Source: Candidatus Helarchaeota archaeon
GTDB taxonomy: Archaea > Asgardarchaeota > Lokiarchaeia > Helarchaeales > HEL-GB-A
Direction of reading: 5' to 3'
Assembly (NCBI GenBank): GCA_016840125.1
Contig: JAEOSY010000111.1
Span: forward strand, 1-10,636
Length of the DNA stretch: 10,636 bases
Shown: piece after piece, positions 1 through 7,512 of the stretch
Layout of the letters: every line of letters begins with the position of its first letter
Position numbering within the stretch: the first letter of the stretch is position 1
Notes under the pieces: generated by a model
Database searches by the model: none
What the model was told of the DNA's origin: nothing
Seen by the model: the letters and a program-made list of their open reading frames with translations, nothing else
Program-made: the position numbers and the translations under genes

Positions 1-3
1 AAA

Positions 4-280
4 GTTTCAATCCTTGTTTTATTGGATTACTTATTTTGAGCCTGAGCCAATTCGCGTTTAAGGTGAGATTATGAAGTTTCAATCCTTGTTTTATTGGATT
101 ACTTATTTTGAGTTTTGCTATCTAACATCCATAGTAGATAGATATTTTTCGACTTCTGGAGTTTCAATCCTTGTTTTATTGGATTACTTATTTTGAGCCG
201 CAGGAGGCAAGCGCGTGAAAGAGTTAGAAGTCCTTCTTATTATGTTTCAATCCTTGTTTTATTGGATTACTTATTTTGAG
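4..280 (-). CRISPR. Leader-proximal end of a type I-B CRISPR array (4 repeats, 3 spacers in window)
   Basis: Four identical 37-nt repeats lie at 4-40, 76-112, 161-197 and 244-280, separated by unrelated spacers of 35 nt (41-75), 48 nt (113-160) and 46 nt (198-243). Read on the minus strand each repeat ends in GGATTGAAAC, so the last eight bases ATTGAAAC match the crRNA 5' handle known from type I-B repeats. Transcription is therefore leftward, the same as the cas operon. A weak 5-bp inverted repeat, AATCC/GGATT around a 10-nt loop, sits just before and into the handle and could guide Cas6. The repeat at 244-280 is the leader-proximal one. The array continues beyond position 1, so its size is unknown. 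No spacer matches other parts of this window by eye. Confidence 0.98.
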
Positions 281-389
281 AGTACCCTATTTGAGAAGAT
301 GCAGTAAATATAGACACTATGAGGGGGGAAAAGTGTATCTAGAATTTCAAAGTGCATTATTATTTTTTCCTTTATAAAAGTTCGAAGAT
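281..389 (-). promoter_or_regulatory. CRISPR leader with candidate pre-crRNA promoter
   Basis: This AT-rich 109-nt stretch separates the cas4 stop from the first repeat and lies on the leader side implied by the repeat orientation. On the minus strand a TATA-like element TTTTATAAA (371-379) is preceded by TTCGAAC as a possible BRE. A start about 25 nt downstream would give roughly 65 nt of transcribed leader before the first repeat. An imperfect inverted repeat (TAGACACT at 311-318 with AGTG, a 2-nt bulge and TCTA at 332-341) flanks a G-rich run at 321-328. It could be an integration-guiding or structural leader motif, which is inference. No clear terminator separates cas4 from the array, so read-through from the cas operon is also possible. 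Confidence 0.7.
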
Positions 390-974
390 TCATCGGGGAC
401 ATAAATTTTTGTAACAACAATCATGACACCTTTTTTTAAAGGTAGTCGGGACGGGAAAATATCCCAATTGAATGAGGTTAAAAATTTTCGTGATGATTTT
501 TTGAGTATGGTTTTTTAATTCCTCAGTAATAAAGATTTCTTTAATTAAATGATTACTTTTTGTATAACAAATTAACCCCCTGTCGACGGGAACATCAAAT
601 TGTTCCATTATCATCAATCCATATAAAATAATTTGAAATTTATAGGTATTAAAGACCTTTTCCTTATATTCAGCAAATTTATAATCTAATGGGCAAGCGG
701 TTCCATCCTCAAGAAATAATATTTCATCAACTATACCCCTAACTTTAAATTCTTTTGAGGATAAATAGACAGCAGATAGTTTCTTGGTGACATTATAACT
801 TCCTCTTAAATACTTTTTATTAATCACGCCCTTAAGTTCATGAATGTCGCGTCCTTTTCGAACTTTATACCTCCTCTCTTCATGTTGGGGAATTAATAGA
901 ATATTCTGAAAAAAAATAAATCGAGGACAGAAGAGGTACTCGATTACTTCAGAGATAGTAATACTTTCCCGCAA
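390..974 (-). CDS. cas4: Cas4, RecB-like exonuclease of spacer acquisition
   Basis: Cas4 trims 3' ends of prespacers and selects PAM-containing ends for Cas1-Cas2. The 194-aa protein has the full family layout. The first iron-sulphur cysteine is C16 in FCPR. H45 is the likely RecB motif I histidine. The nuclease motifs are GIVDE (D83), LDYK (D97, K99) and a QIILYG segment (Q114). The C-terminal cluster has C183, C186/C187 and C192. Its length is normal for the family. The start codon is TTG (972-974); there is no in-frame ATG because an in-frame TGA precedes it, but GAGGAG six bases upstream, overlapping the cas2 stop, is a convincing ribosome site. It is the last gene of the operon, 9 nt after cas2, which is unusual because cas4 more often precedes cas1. 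Confidence 0.96.
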   Translation of the reverse strand: MRESITISEVIEYLFCPRFIFFQNILLIPQHEERRYKVRKGRDIHELKGVINKKYLRGSYNVTKKLSAVYLSSKEFKVRGIVDEILFLEDGTACPLDYKFAEYKEKVFNTYKFQIILYGLMIMEQFDVPVDRGLICYTKSNHLIKEIFITEELKNHTQKIITKIFNLIQLGYFPVPTTFKKRCHDCCYKNLCPR

Positions 975-983
975 TGGAACTCC

Positions 984-1274
984 TCAGAAAAATTGGGTTT
1001 TAATATGATCTTGAACTAATTTTTTATCAAAGGAAATACCCGCAATCCTGATTTTGCCAAAACAGTTTTCACAGAGTGGGAAAAAGAAGACAGAATCTGT
1101 TGTGAAATCAATTAAGTCCTTACAAATCGTGTAGATAGAATCGAATTGATTAGAGTTTAAAGTTCCTAAGAAGACACTCTTTTGAACACGGTAAAGCCCA
1201 AAACTTTTACAGATTTTTGCGACGCGATCCCGAATTCTATTCTCGGTTATATCATAAATTACCCACGTTAACAT
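984..1274 (-). CDS. cas2: Cas2, spacer-integration complex subunit
   Basis: Cas2 forms the central dimer of the Cas1-Cas2 integrase that inserts new spacers at the leader end. The 96-aa protein shows the ferredoxin-like pattern: a first strand WVIYDI with the conserved aspartate D8, the RVAKICKSFGL helix, and the hallmark VQKSVFLG strand at about residues 30-37. Length is typical. The ATG lies 3 nt after the cas1 stop, with GGAG inside the end of cas1 acting as ribosome site, so translation is probably coupled. I see no sign of damage. Confidence 0.96.
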   Translation of the reverse strand: MLTWVIYDITENRIRDRVAKICKSFGLYRVQKSVFLGTLNSNQFDSIYTICKDLIDFTTDSVFFFPLCENCFGKIRIAGISFDKKLVQDHIKTQFF

Positions 1275-1277
1275 TAT

Positions 1278-2261
1278 TTAATCTCCGTCAGGTGAATAGT
1301 TGATCATTTTCTTGGCTAAATCATGACACCAAAATTGGAGCATATTTCTTAACTTTATCTTCTTCCGTTGATAGGTAACAGAACCATCAAAGTTCTCGTT
1401 AAATGCTTGTATTAGGACTTTCTTCCCTTCTGAGTCCAGTCGAACGGTCTTCGGGGTTTTAATAAAGAAAGCCCCCTTAATCTTTTTCATATTGATCAAG
1501 GTCACAACGATTTTATCTACATGTATTCGAAAGACCTCAATTATATCAAAAACGAGGGATTTCTTGTTATAATTATCTGTATGAAGAAGACCAATGTAGG
1601 GATCTAAACCAGCTAAAATACAAGCTCTTTCAATTAGGGAATATAAAATTCCATAACCATAATTTAGCAGACAATTGAACTCATCTTCTGCGGGATGTTG
1701 GCTTCTTTTCTTAAATTGAAACTTTTGAGGTAGTATTAAATTGAGCCCCTCAAAATAAGCTCGTGAGGCAATCCCCTCATAACCCATGATCTTCTTTTGA
1801 TTAGTACTGATTTTACCAGATACTTGAGATAGATGTTTTTTATGAGTTTTTAATTGGTTTATAATATCTTCAATGCTCTCTCTGTTTGCTTTTGAATATT
1901 TTACGCGATTTAGATACTGGATCTGATTTGATAATTTTTGAAGAATCCAGCCCTTGACTAATTCTAATCCAAAGTCTTCTGAAATAAGTTCTAATTGGCG
2001 TCGTCGTATAAAAGTTGTACTTCCGAATTTTGAGTGCCAGATTCGCCCATAAGGATTGCCATAAAAATCTAAAAAAACAATATCAATATTGTTCTCAATA
2101 GCTAATTTAATGGCATCCGTTGAAAGAGTAGCAGAAGTTGTAATTAGGATACTTCTTACTTTATGCGGAGAGATTTCTAACTTGTTAGTATCATTTTTTA
2201 TAACGAACAATTCATTTTTTTTCCGAAGATACGATCCTCTCGAATTAATCACAATTTCCAT
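1278..2261 (-). CDS. cas1: Cas1, CRISPR integrase
   Basis: Cas1 is the metal-dependent integrase that joins prespacer 3' ends to the repeat. I start it at the ATG at 2259-2261 (327 aa). The opening MEIVINSRGSYLRKK then matches the usual Cas1 N-terminus, and GGTGA lies 7 nt upstream; the earlier in-frame ATG at 2274-2276 would add five residues and overlap cas6 by 8 nt. From this start the metal ligands are E162 in GYEGIASRAYFEGL, H227 in GLLHTDNYNKKSLVFD, and E242 in DIIEVFR at the position usually held by D or E. The N-terminal beta domain is followed by the all-alpha catalytic domain, and length is normal. The gene sits in the cas6-cas1-cas2-cas4 stretch and appears intact. Confidence 0.97.
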   Translation of the reverse strand: MEIVINSRGSYLRKKNELFVIKNDTNKLEISPHKVRSILITTSATLSTDAIKLAIENNIDIVFLDFYGNPYGRIWHSKFGSTTFIRRRQLELISEDFGLELVKGWILQKLSNQIQYLNRVKYSKANRESIEDIINQLKTHKKHLSQVSGKISTNQKKIMGYEGIASRAYFEGLNLILPQKFQFKKRSQHPAEDEFNCLLNYGYGILYSLIERACILAGLDPYIGLLHTDNYNKKSLVFDIIEVFRIHVDKIVVTLINMKKIKGAFFIKTPKTVRLDSEGKKVLIQAFNENFDGSVTYQRKKIKLRNMLQFWCHDLAKKMINYSPDGD

Positions 2262-2268
2262 TGACAAT

Positions 2269-2946
2269 TCACCCATTTAATGACGTCTTATATTGATGTA
2301 CAGTTCCAAAACCCTTGGAAACGCCTTTCCCAATCCCTATGTAACTAGGGATGTTGAAATTGGTATAAAAGGATCCTCTAAAGCCAACTAAGTGCAGATT
2401 TTTCAAACGAACGGGTTTTTGGAGCTGTTTTAGATCATGATACACCTGTATTTGAGTAGGGACAGTGTAACGGAAGCATTTTGCGACGGACAAAAGATTC
2501 CCAATCAAGATTTTCTGGAGAAATAAGGATTTTTGCGCTTCGGGGAGCGACATATAGGATTTCATGTTTTTCTGATTTAGTGCAAGCCAAGGCGTCAGGA
2601 AGTGGTAGGATTGACCTGTATCTGAAATACCAAATTCACTTTCAGTTAGTCGAATCTCCTTTTCTATAATCGGAACTCGTTTTCCGCCTATTTGAAGTTC
2701 ATGGAACTTATTAAAAATTTGGCTGATTATGTCCACACCTTCGTTGATACCAATGATTGTTGGCTTACTATTTATATATTTATACTGAATTAAGGGATAT
2801 TTATACAAATACCTGTCAACTTCAATATGTTGGTGTAATAAGAAATATTCATTGAATTTGGTTGCAAAAAACCCTCTCAATTTTTGAGGATTTATAAAGA
2901 TCGAATTATCAAGGGTTAATTTAAGGATTAATTTCTTTATTTTCAT
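2269..2946 (-). CDS. cas6: Cas6, pre-crRNA processing endoribonuclease
   Basis: Cas6 cleaves the repeat RNA eight bases before its 3' end, giving the ATTGAAAC handle, and usually stays on the crRNA as a Cascade subunit. The 225-aa protein has the family signature: the glycine-rich C-terminal loop GIGKGVSKGFGTV (about residues 204-216), plus the PLIQYKYINSKPTIIGINEG block at 51-70 seen in archaeal-type Cas6. H38 or H40, in FLLHQH, are candidates for the catalytic histidine; which one cannot be told from sequence alone. It begins 9 nt after the cas3 stop with only a weak TGATC-like ribosome signal. Its place between cas3 and cas1 differs from the common I-B order, in which cas6 comes first. Confidence 0.93.
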   Translation of the reverse strand: MKIKKLILKLTLDNSIFINPQKLRGFFATKFNEYFLLHQHIEVDRYLYKYPLIQYKYINSKPTIIGINEGVDIISQIFNKFHELQIGGKRVPIIEKEIRLTESEFGISDTGQSYHFLTPWLALNQKNMKSYMSLPEAQKSLFLQKILIGNLLSVAKCFRYTVPTQIQVYHDLKQLQKPVRLKNLHLVGFRGSFYTNFNIPSYIGIGKGVSKGFGTVHQYKTSLNG

Positions 2947-2955
2947 GGGATCAAA

Positions 2956-5379
2956 TCAAAATATTATGGATGTATGAGGGGGGGAGGGAATAAATCCAGT
3001 ATCCTGAGAATACACAAAATCCAGCTCTTCACGGGATAAGAAGATAATTTTTTCGTGATCCTTAGGGAGCTTAGAGAGATGATTCCTATTAACTGAGATA
3101 ACATAACTGTAAAAATCTTTTTTCAGTTTCAAGAATGCCGTTCTTCTTTCAAAAGGATCTTTAATATCAGCTAAATTCTTGAACTTTTGCCAAACTATGG
3201 ATGCCGCTTCATCGCATTCTAAAAAAACATCAACTTTGTAGGGTTGCTCTTCTATCAATTTGAACTTGGTGGCTAGCTTTTTGAACTCTAGTTTAGTTAA
3301 AGATGCGAGCAACGTTTTTGACGTGTCTGAGCTATGTGTCTGGCTTATCTTATCAAAATATTCGTTATTAAGCGTTAGAAATTGGGATTCTTGAACCTGG
3401 GGCTTATTTTGTAGAACCTCAAGAGTTTTACTGATTAAGAAGGAGTCATAGATATATCGATAATACTCTTGTTTCTCATCGCGTAGCATCACAATAAAAA
3501 CTTCTCCTCGTTCTCTAGAGGCATTATTTCGATTGCATCGTCCCGCAACTTGGTGAATGGCGTCTAATGGGGCAAAATCCCGGTAGGTGATATCGACGTC
3601 AATGTCGACCCCGGCTTCAATTAGCTGGGTGCTGACGATTACTTTTCGTTTAGGGTCTTGCTTAATCTGATTAATTCGGCTGAGGCGTTCCTTCGGAATG
3701 ACATGGGTGGAGAGATAATAAAGGTGTGTATCTTCAAGCTCTACACTTTTTAGAGAGTTGAAAACTTGTCGACTTGCACTGATCGTATTGAGGACGATCA
3801 GAAAGTCTTTATTTTTCTGGGTAATAATCTCAGTTTGGATTTGTTCTTTGAATTCCTCTAATCGAATTGATTCTCCTAGAACTAAATTTAGATTTATTCG
3901 ATTGAGTTGTTGAAAATAATATTCATATTTGGGGAGCAGTTCGTAAATTTCGGATTTTGCCCGGCTAAAAATGAGTGGAAGCGTCGCCGTCATAAAAATA
4001 AACCGTACATTATAGACGGACGCTAAAAACTTAATGACCTTTTTAAGAAATAACCAATATTTATGGGGAATTGACTGTACCTCATCAAGAATAATTATTG
4101 AATTTATCATATTATGGAATTTCCGTATCGCCCGGTTTCTATTACTGATTATTGAATGAAATAACTGGATAAATGTGGTTACTATGACTTCGGAGTTCCA
4201 GCCTTCGATTAAAAATTCACTTTCGTGGGTTTCAAATTCATGAAGTTCATTTTTATAGGAAATATCAGAGAGATGGTGATGTTTCAGTAACAGAGACGTA
4301 TTGACAGAGACATTACCTCCAACCGTAGAGAATATGTCATAAAATACTTCAAAATTCTGATCAATTATGCTCATGAACGGAAGACAATAGATTATCCTTG
4401 GGAGATACCCCTGCGTTCTTTGGATCTGGGATCTTAGTTTCAACGCGTAAGACAGCGCGGTTAATGTTTTCCCTGTGCCAGTTGGTGCATTCAGGGATGA
4501 TATTTTATGAGTTTCAGTGAGGCTGGAAGTTACTTCATTGTAGATATCGTTTCGCATTGTATTCAATCGCGTTTTAGCAAGGTCGAAACCTTTGAGGTGT
4601 TTAAACGTATCGACGATATCCTTTTGAATGTCTATCCGCTTTTGAATAAGCGGAGTTTTAAAAATAGCATCATTTTTATCTGCTTCTAGTAAAATAGAAT
4701 ATAATAACTGATGAAGGAAGTAAACTGCAATTTTACTGCTAGAACCCAATTTCCTAATGAGTCTCTTTCCCTTTCTCAAAATAGAGGTCTGATAAATCTC
4801 AAGGAATTTCTGTTTGAACTGACCGAAACTCACCTGCAAATCGAGGTTTTGTAATCCACACGATAAAATTTCGTCGATTTCAATTCCATCGATTGAATCC
4901 ATCTGGTGTGTAATTGTTACTTTTAGATCATCGTCTTCCAAATCGAGTATCTCTGTAGCGGCGTCCTTCAAGTTCCCATGATGCTTTTTCACGATAATAA
5001 AACTGAGGATAGGGATTAAATTCGTCAAGAAGGACGTTTCATCTAAAGAATCAATGTACTGATCTAGAAGATAGTAACAGAATAGAGCACTCAGTAGTGA
5101 GTGGTTAGTTTCTCTTCTTGCTTTTAATTTCCTGCGATTAATTTCATCCTGTTCAGTAAGATAATCTTGGAAATATGCGGTAGATTTCCCAAAATCGTGA
5201 CTTAATCCTATGAGGTAGGTAACATCGCTGAGTACGTGCTTAGGAACAAAAAGATTGTGGTTAATGGACTTTTTGTTCAAGAGATACTGGCAATGTTCTG
5301 CTACTTGGAGTAAATGGTCTTTCAACACCTTTTCAGGGTGTGATAATAACTTAAAGGAAAAGGATGCGTTCACTTTCAT
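2956..5379 (-). CDS. cas3: Cas3, HD nuclease and SF2 helicase
   Basis: Cas3 is recruited by target-bound Cascade and unwinds and degrades the invading DNA. In 807 aa it carries both activities. The N-terminal HD nuclease has H22, the GLSHDFGK motif (H61, D62, K65), H93, the H133-H134 pair and D234/D237. The helicase has Walker A APTGTGKT (298-305), Walker B LDEVQ (D432-E433-V-Q435, a DExQ rather than DExH form, common in Csh-type Cas3), MTATLP (463-468), and motifs V/VI with STQLIEAGVDIDVD and QVAGRCNR (610-617). A C-terminal region follows. No nuclease or ATPase residue looks lost. The start overlaps the end of cas5 by 29 nt, implying translational coupling; the N-terminal SHPEKVLKDHL block supports this start. 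Confidence 0.97.
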   Translation of the reverse strand: MKVNASFSFKLLSHPEKVLKDHLLQVAEHCQYLLNKKSINHNLFVPKHVLSDVTYLIGLSHDFGKSTAYFQDYLTEQDEINRRKLKARRETNHSLLSALFCYYLLDQYIDSLDETSFLTNLIPILSFIIVKKHHGNLKDAATEILDLEDDDLKVTITHQMDSIDGIEIDEILSCGLQNLDLQVSFGQFKQKFLEIYQTSILRKGKRLIRKLGSSSKIAVYFLHQLLYSILLEADKNDAIFKTPLIQKRIDIQKDIVDTFKHLKGFDLAKTRLNTMRNDIYNEVTSSLTETHKISSLNAPTGTGKTLTALSYALKLRSQIQRTQGYLPRIIYCLPFMSIIDQNFEVFYDIFSTVGGNVSVNTSLLLKHHHLSDISYKNELHEFETHESEFLIEGWNSEVIVTTFIQLFHSIISNRNRAIRKFHNMINSIIILDEVQSIPHKYWLFLKKVIKFLASVYNVRFIFMTATLPLIFSRAKSEIYELLPKYEYYFQQLNRINLNLVLGESIRLEEFKEQIQTEIITQKNKDFLIVLNTISASRQVFNSLKSVELEDTHLYYLSTHVIPKERLSRINQIKQDPKRKVIVSTQLIEAGVDIDVDITYRDFAPLDAIHQVAGRCNRNNASRERGEVFIVMLRDEKQEYYRYIYDSFLISKTLEVLQNKPQVQESQFLTLNNEYFDKISQTHSSDTSKTLLASLTKLEFKKLATKFKLIEEQPYKVDVFLECDEAASIVWQKFKNLADIKDPFERRTAFLKLKKDFYSYVISVNRNHLSKLPKDHEKIIFLSREELDFVYSQDTGFIPSPPHTSIIF

Positions 5380-6067
5380 TTAGTTCCCAGTAAGCTTTTA
5401 CTTTCGCAGTTATTTTTCCACAGTTTCGTTCATAGAGAACTTCCTGATACTCAGTGACAGTGCGATCCACGTCCATTTCAGTAGGAATTGTTACAGTAAA
5501 ATACTCCTTGGAGTCCTCAAACTTAATTTGGGATATCATTTTTGTTGGGATGATGGAAATTATATCGATGAATTCATCTTGCTGCTTCAATTCTGCCTTC
5601 ATTTCATCTATAAAGCAAAAATTAGACAAAAATTCACTTTGTCCAAGGTAGGGTGTGTAATAGGATATGTGAGATTGCAGGAATTTTTTACATTTTATGT
5701 AAAGAGCCATGTCAGAATGATGGAAGTAGATGCGATATTTTACATCTTTCATTAGTTCGAAGCGGATTTGAGTTCTCGGCTCATGGCCTGCTTTCTTTAA
5801 TAAATTGAATTCATCGTCTGCGGTATTAATTAAATTTTTAGAGAGAATCATTTTTTTCACTGGGTTTAATAACTGAATTGCTATTTTAGCTGCGTCTTTT
5901 TTGAATTGAGAGAGGTATTCGTTTCGATCGATTCCTATGATAGCTGCAATTAATCCAGTTATAACTGTTCGTGTGGGAAAAGGGAACGAGAGAGGTGATG
6001 TGGTAGTATAATACCTATGGAAATGGGCATAGTCACCCCAGACATCAAATATTAATATGTCTTCCAT
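5351..6067 (-). CDS. cas5b: Cas5 (I-B/Csh type), Cascade subunit capping the crRNA 5' handle
   Basis: Cas5 is the RAMP-fold subunit that binds the crRNA 5' handle and links Cas8b to the Cas7 backbone. The 238-aa protein begins with the distinctive Csh-type block FDVWGDYAHFHRYYTTTSP (7-25) followed by PFPTRTVITGLIAAIIG, and ends with YERNCGKITAKVKAYWEL, also typical of this subfamily. No catalytic histidine role is expected because Cas6 is present separately. The ATG follows the cas7 stop after 14 nt with a weak GATGGT ribosome signal, and the 3' end overlaps cas3 by 29 nt. Confidence 0.95.
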   Translation of the reverse strand: MEDILIFDVWGDYAHFHRYYTTTSPLSFPFPTRTVITGLIAAIIGIDRNEYLSQFKKDAAKIAIQLLNPVKKMILSKNLINTADDEFNLLKKAGHEPRTQIRFELMKDVKYRIYFHHSDMALYIKCKKFLQSHISYYTPYLGQSEFLSNFCFIDEMKAELKQQDEFIDIISIIPTKMISQIKFEDSKEYFTVTIPTEMDVDRTVTEYQEVLYERNCGKITAKVKAYWELNESERILFL

Positions 6068-6081
6068 TTTACCATCGTTTA

Positions 6082-7080
6082 TTATTCTATCTTGAGTTCC
6101 GAGGCATTTTCAGTTATATCTTTAAAGACTTGGTTGAGGTCTGTCTCCTCTTTTCCTGCAATTGGGATCGGTACTAATTTGAGTTTTTTATCTATTTTGA
6201 ATTGAATCGACGCGATTTTAGTGTGATTTTTCTTTAACAGCTGATACAAAGGATTTAGATCTAGTTGATAATCATCCGTTCCCCGAACTTTTTCATCAGG
6301 TAAATCAGTTTTCAAGGTAATATATGCGTTTAATTCACCCAAATGGTAATTTTTATCACCGTAAATAACTCTTACTAGAACTCTGGGGACTTGACCAAAT
6401 TTCGACCGCGTAATCAAATTTTTAGTACCATTCCATATTCCATCTAGTAGTAGCTGGACATCACCTTCTGTCAAGTTTGTTTCCTTTGCTACGTTTTCGT
6501 TAATTATTCCGTAGAAGCAGATAAGGGAGTAATATAGAATGTCTTCTTCCCGAAATGTCTTTTGTGTTGCCCCCTCTTGCGAGGCAAATGCCCCTGTCCC
6601 CTTGATGTGCTTCATCACAACTTTATGGAGTGACCGTCCCAAGTTGAATTGGACTGGTCCCGTATGGATAATGGAACCTCTCCGTTTTTTGTCCAGCTCA
6701 ATAGGCATCGTGACGCCAAAAAGTCTAATATCAATGCATTCCTTTAATACACTAGCATCAATTTCTTTCTTCATCTCGGCGAGATCTTTGAGTTCACTCT
6801 TGGGGCTTTTCAAAAAGTCATCAGCTCTTGTTTTTGATGTCTGTATCGTCCCATCAGCAGCAACATTCTCTTTGATAAAAATCTCTTGTTCGCGGTAATT
6901 CATGAGGTAATCCCGGATTGTTCGCTTGAGGCGAACATCTGTTACCAAGTTAACACCTGTTTCTTCATCTAGTCTCGGTTTATTTTCATCCAAGGGATCT
7001 CCATTCGGATTTCCATCTTTTATATCGTATAAAAAGAGGAGTTCCGATCTATTTTCAATAATTTTTGAACTATTCATCAT
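6082..7080 (-). CDS. cas7: Cas7 (Csh2 type), crRNA-binding Cascade backbone
   Basis: Cas7 polymerises along the crRNA spacer to make the Cascade backbone. The 332-aa protein has clear Csh2 hallmarks: SELLFLYDIKDGNPNGDP near residues 12-29, the DEETGVNLVTDVRLKRTIRDYL block, and HTGPVQFNLGRSLH followed by GTGAFASQEGATQKTFREED in the middle. The fold is expected to be RAMP/RRM. The ATG directly abuts the cas8b stop (TAA then ATG), and a strong GGAGG five bases upstream lies in the last codons of cas8b, so expression above the level of cas8b is plausible. A second ATG immediately follows; either could be used. Confidence 0.96.
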   Translation of the reverse strand: MMNSSKIIENRSELLFLYDIKDGNPNGDPLDENKPRLDEETGVNLVTDVRLKRTIRDYLMNYREQEIFIKENVAADGTIQTSKTRADDFLKSPKSELKDLAEMKKEIDASVLKECIDIRLFGVTMPIELDKKRRGSIIHTGPVQFNLGRSLHKVVMKHIKGTGAFASQEGATQKTFREEDILYYSLICFYGIINENVAKETNLTEGDVQLLLDGIWNGTKNLITRSKFGQVPRVLVRVIYGDKNYHLGELNAYITLKTDLPDEKVRGTDDYQLDLNPLYQLLKKNHTKIASIQFKIDKKLKLVPIPIAGKEETDLNQVFKDITENASELKIE

Positions 7081-7512
7081 TTAATCCTCCTTTTTTCTTT
7101 TTTTAAATAGATAAGATAAATTCAACCCTAACGTAAAATAAAAACTGATCTCATCATTGCTTGACTTCCAATCATTCCCCGCCAGAAGAAAATATTTGGA
7201 AATAATCGTTTCTAATTTGGTGTAGTAATTTTTACCATATTCTATTAGTTTGTTCTGAACTTCAGGGAAAAGCCGTTTAATGAGTTTTTCGTCCATTTTC
7301 AAACCTTGGAGTTTCGACATGAACGGCTTTGCATTCCGTTCAAGAAATTGAATTTTCAACAGGAAATCTGTGAGGACGCCAACTAAAAAGGTCACCTTTT
7401 CCACGTAGTTTTGAAAAGTTTCAGGAAATTCATCAAAAATTTGTTGGATTTTATTTGTCGTTTCATCCGAACTATCAAACTCAATCAATGTTGAGGAAAT
7501 TTCTTTTTTCAA
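7081..7512 (-). CDS. cas11b: Candidate internally translated Cas11b small subunit (within cas8b)
   Basis: In type I-B, I-C and I-D systems the small subunit is known to be made from an internal start inside the large-subunit gene. Here, in the cas8b frame, TTG at 7510-7512 (residue L477) is preceded by GGAG at 7521-7524 with 8 nt spacing. The surrounding GGGAGATGATGG resembles the full archaeal anti-16S consensus. Starting there gives 143 residues (about 16 kDa), mostly helical, the size expected for Cas11. The other in-frame starts fit less well: M458 has no ribosome signal and M541 would leave only 79 residues. The motif is seen directly; that it is used is inference. Confidence 0.5.
   Translation of the reverse strand: MKKEISSTLIEFDSSDETTNKIQQIFDEFPETFQNYVEKVTFLVGVLTDFLLKIQFLERNAKPFMSKLQGLKMDEKLIKRLFPEVQNKLIEYGKNYYTKLETIISKYFLLAGNDWKSSNDEISFYFTLGLNLSYLFKKRKKED

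Noticed and set aside
2089..6898. Plus-strand frames of 60-119 aa at 2089, 2481, 4507, 5454, 5528 and 6539
   Set aside because: All lie antisense inside clearly conserved cas genes and lack ribosome sites or family features.
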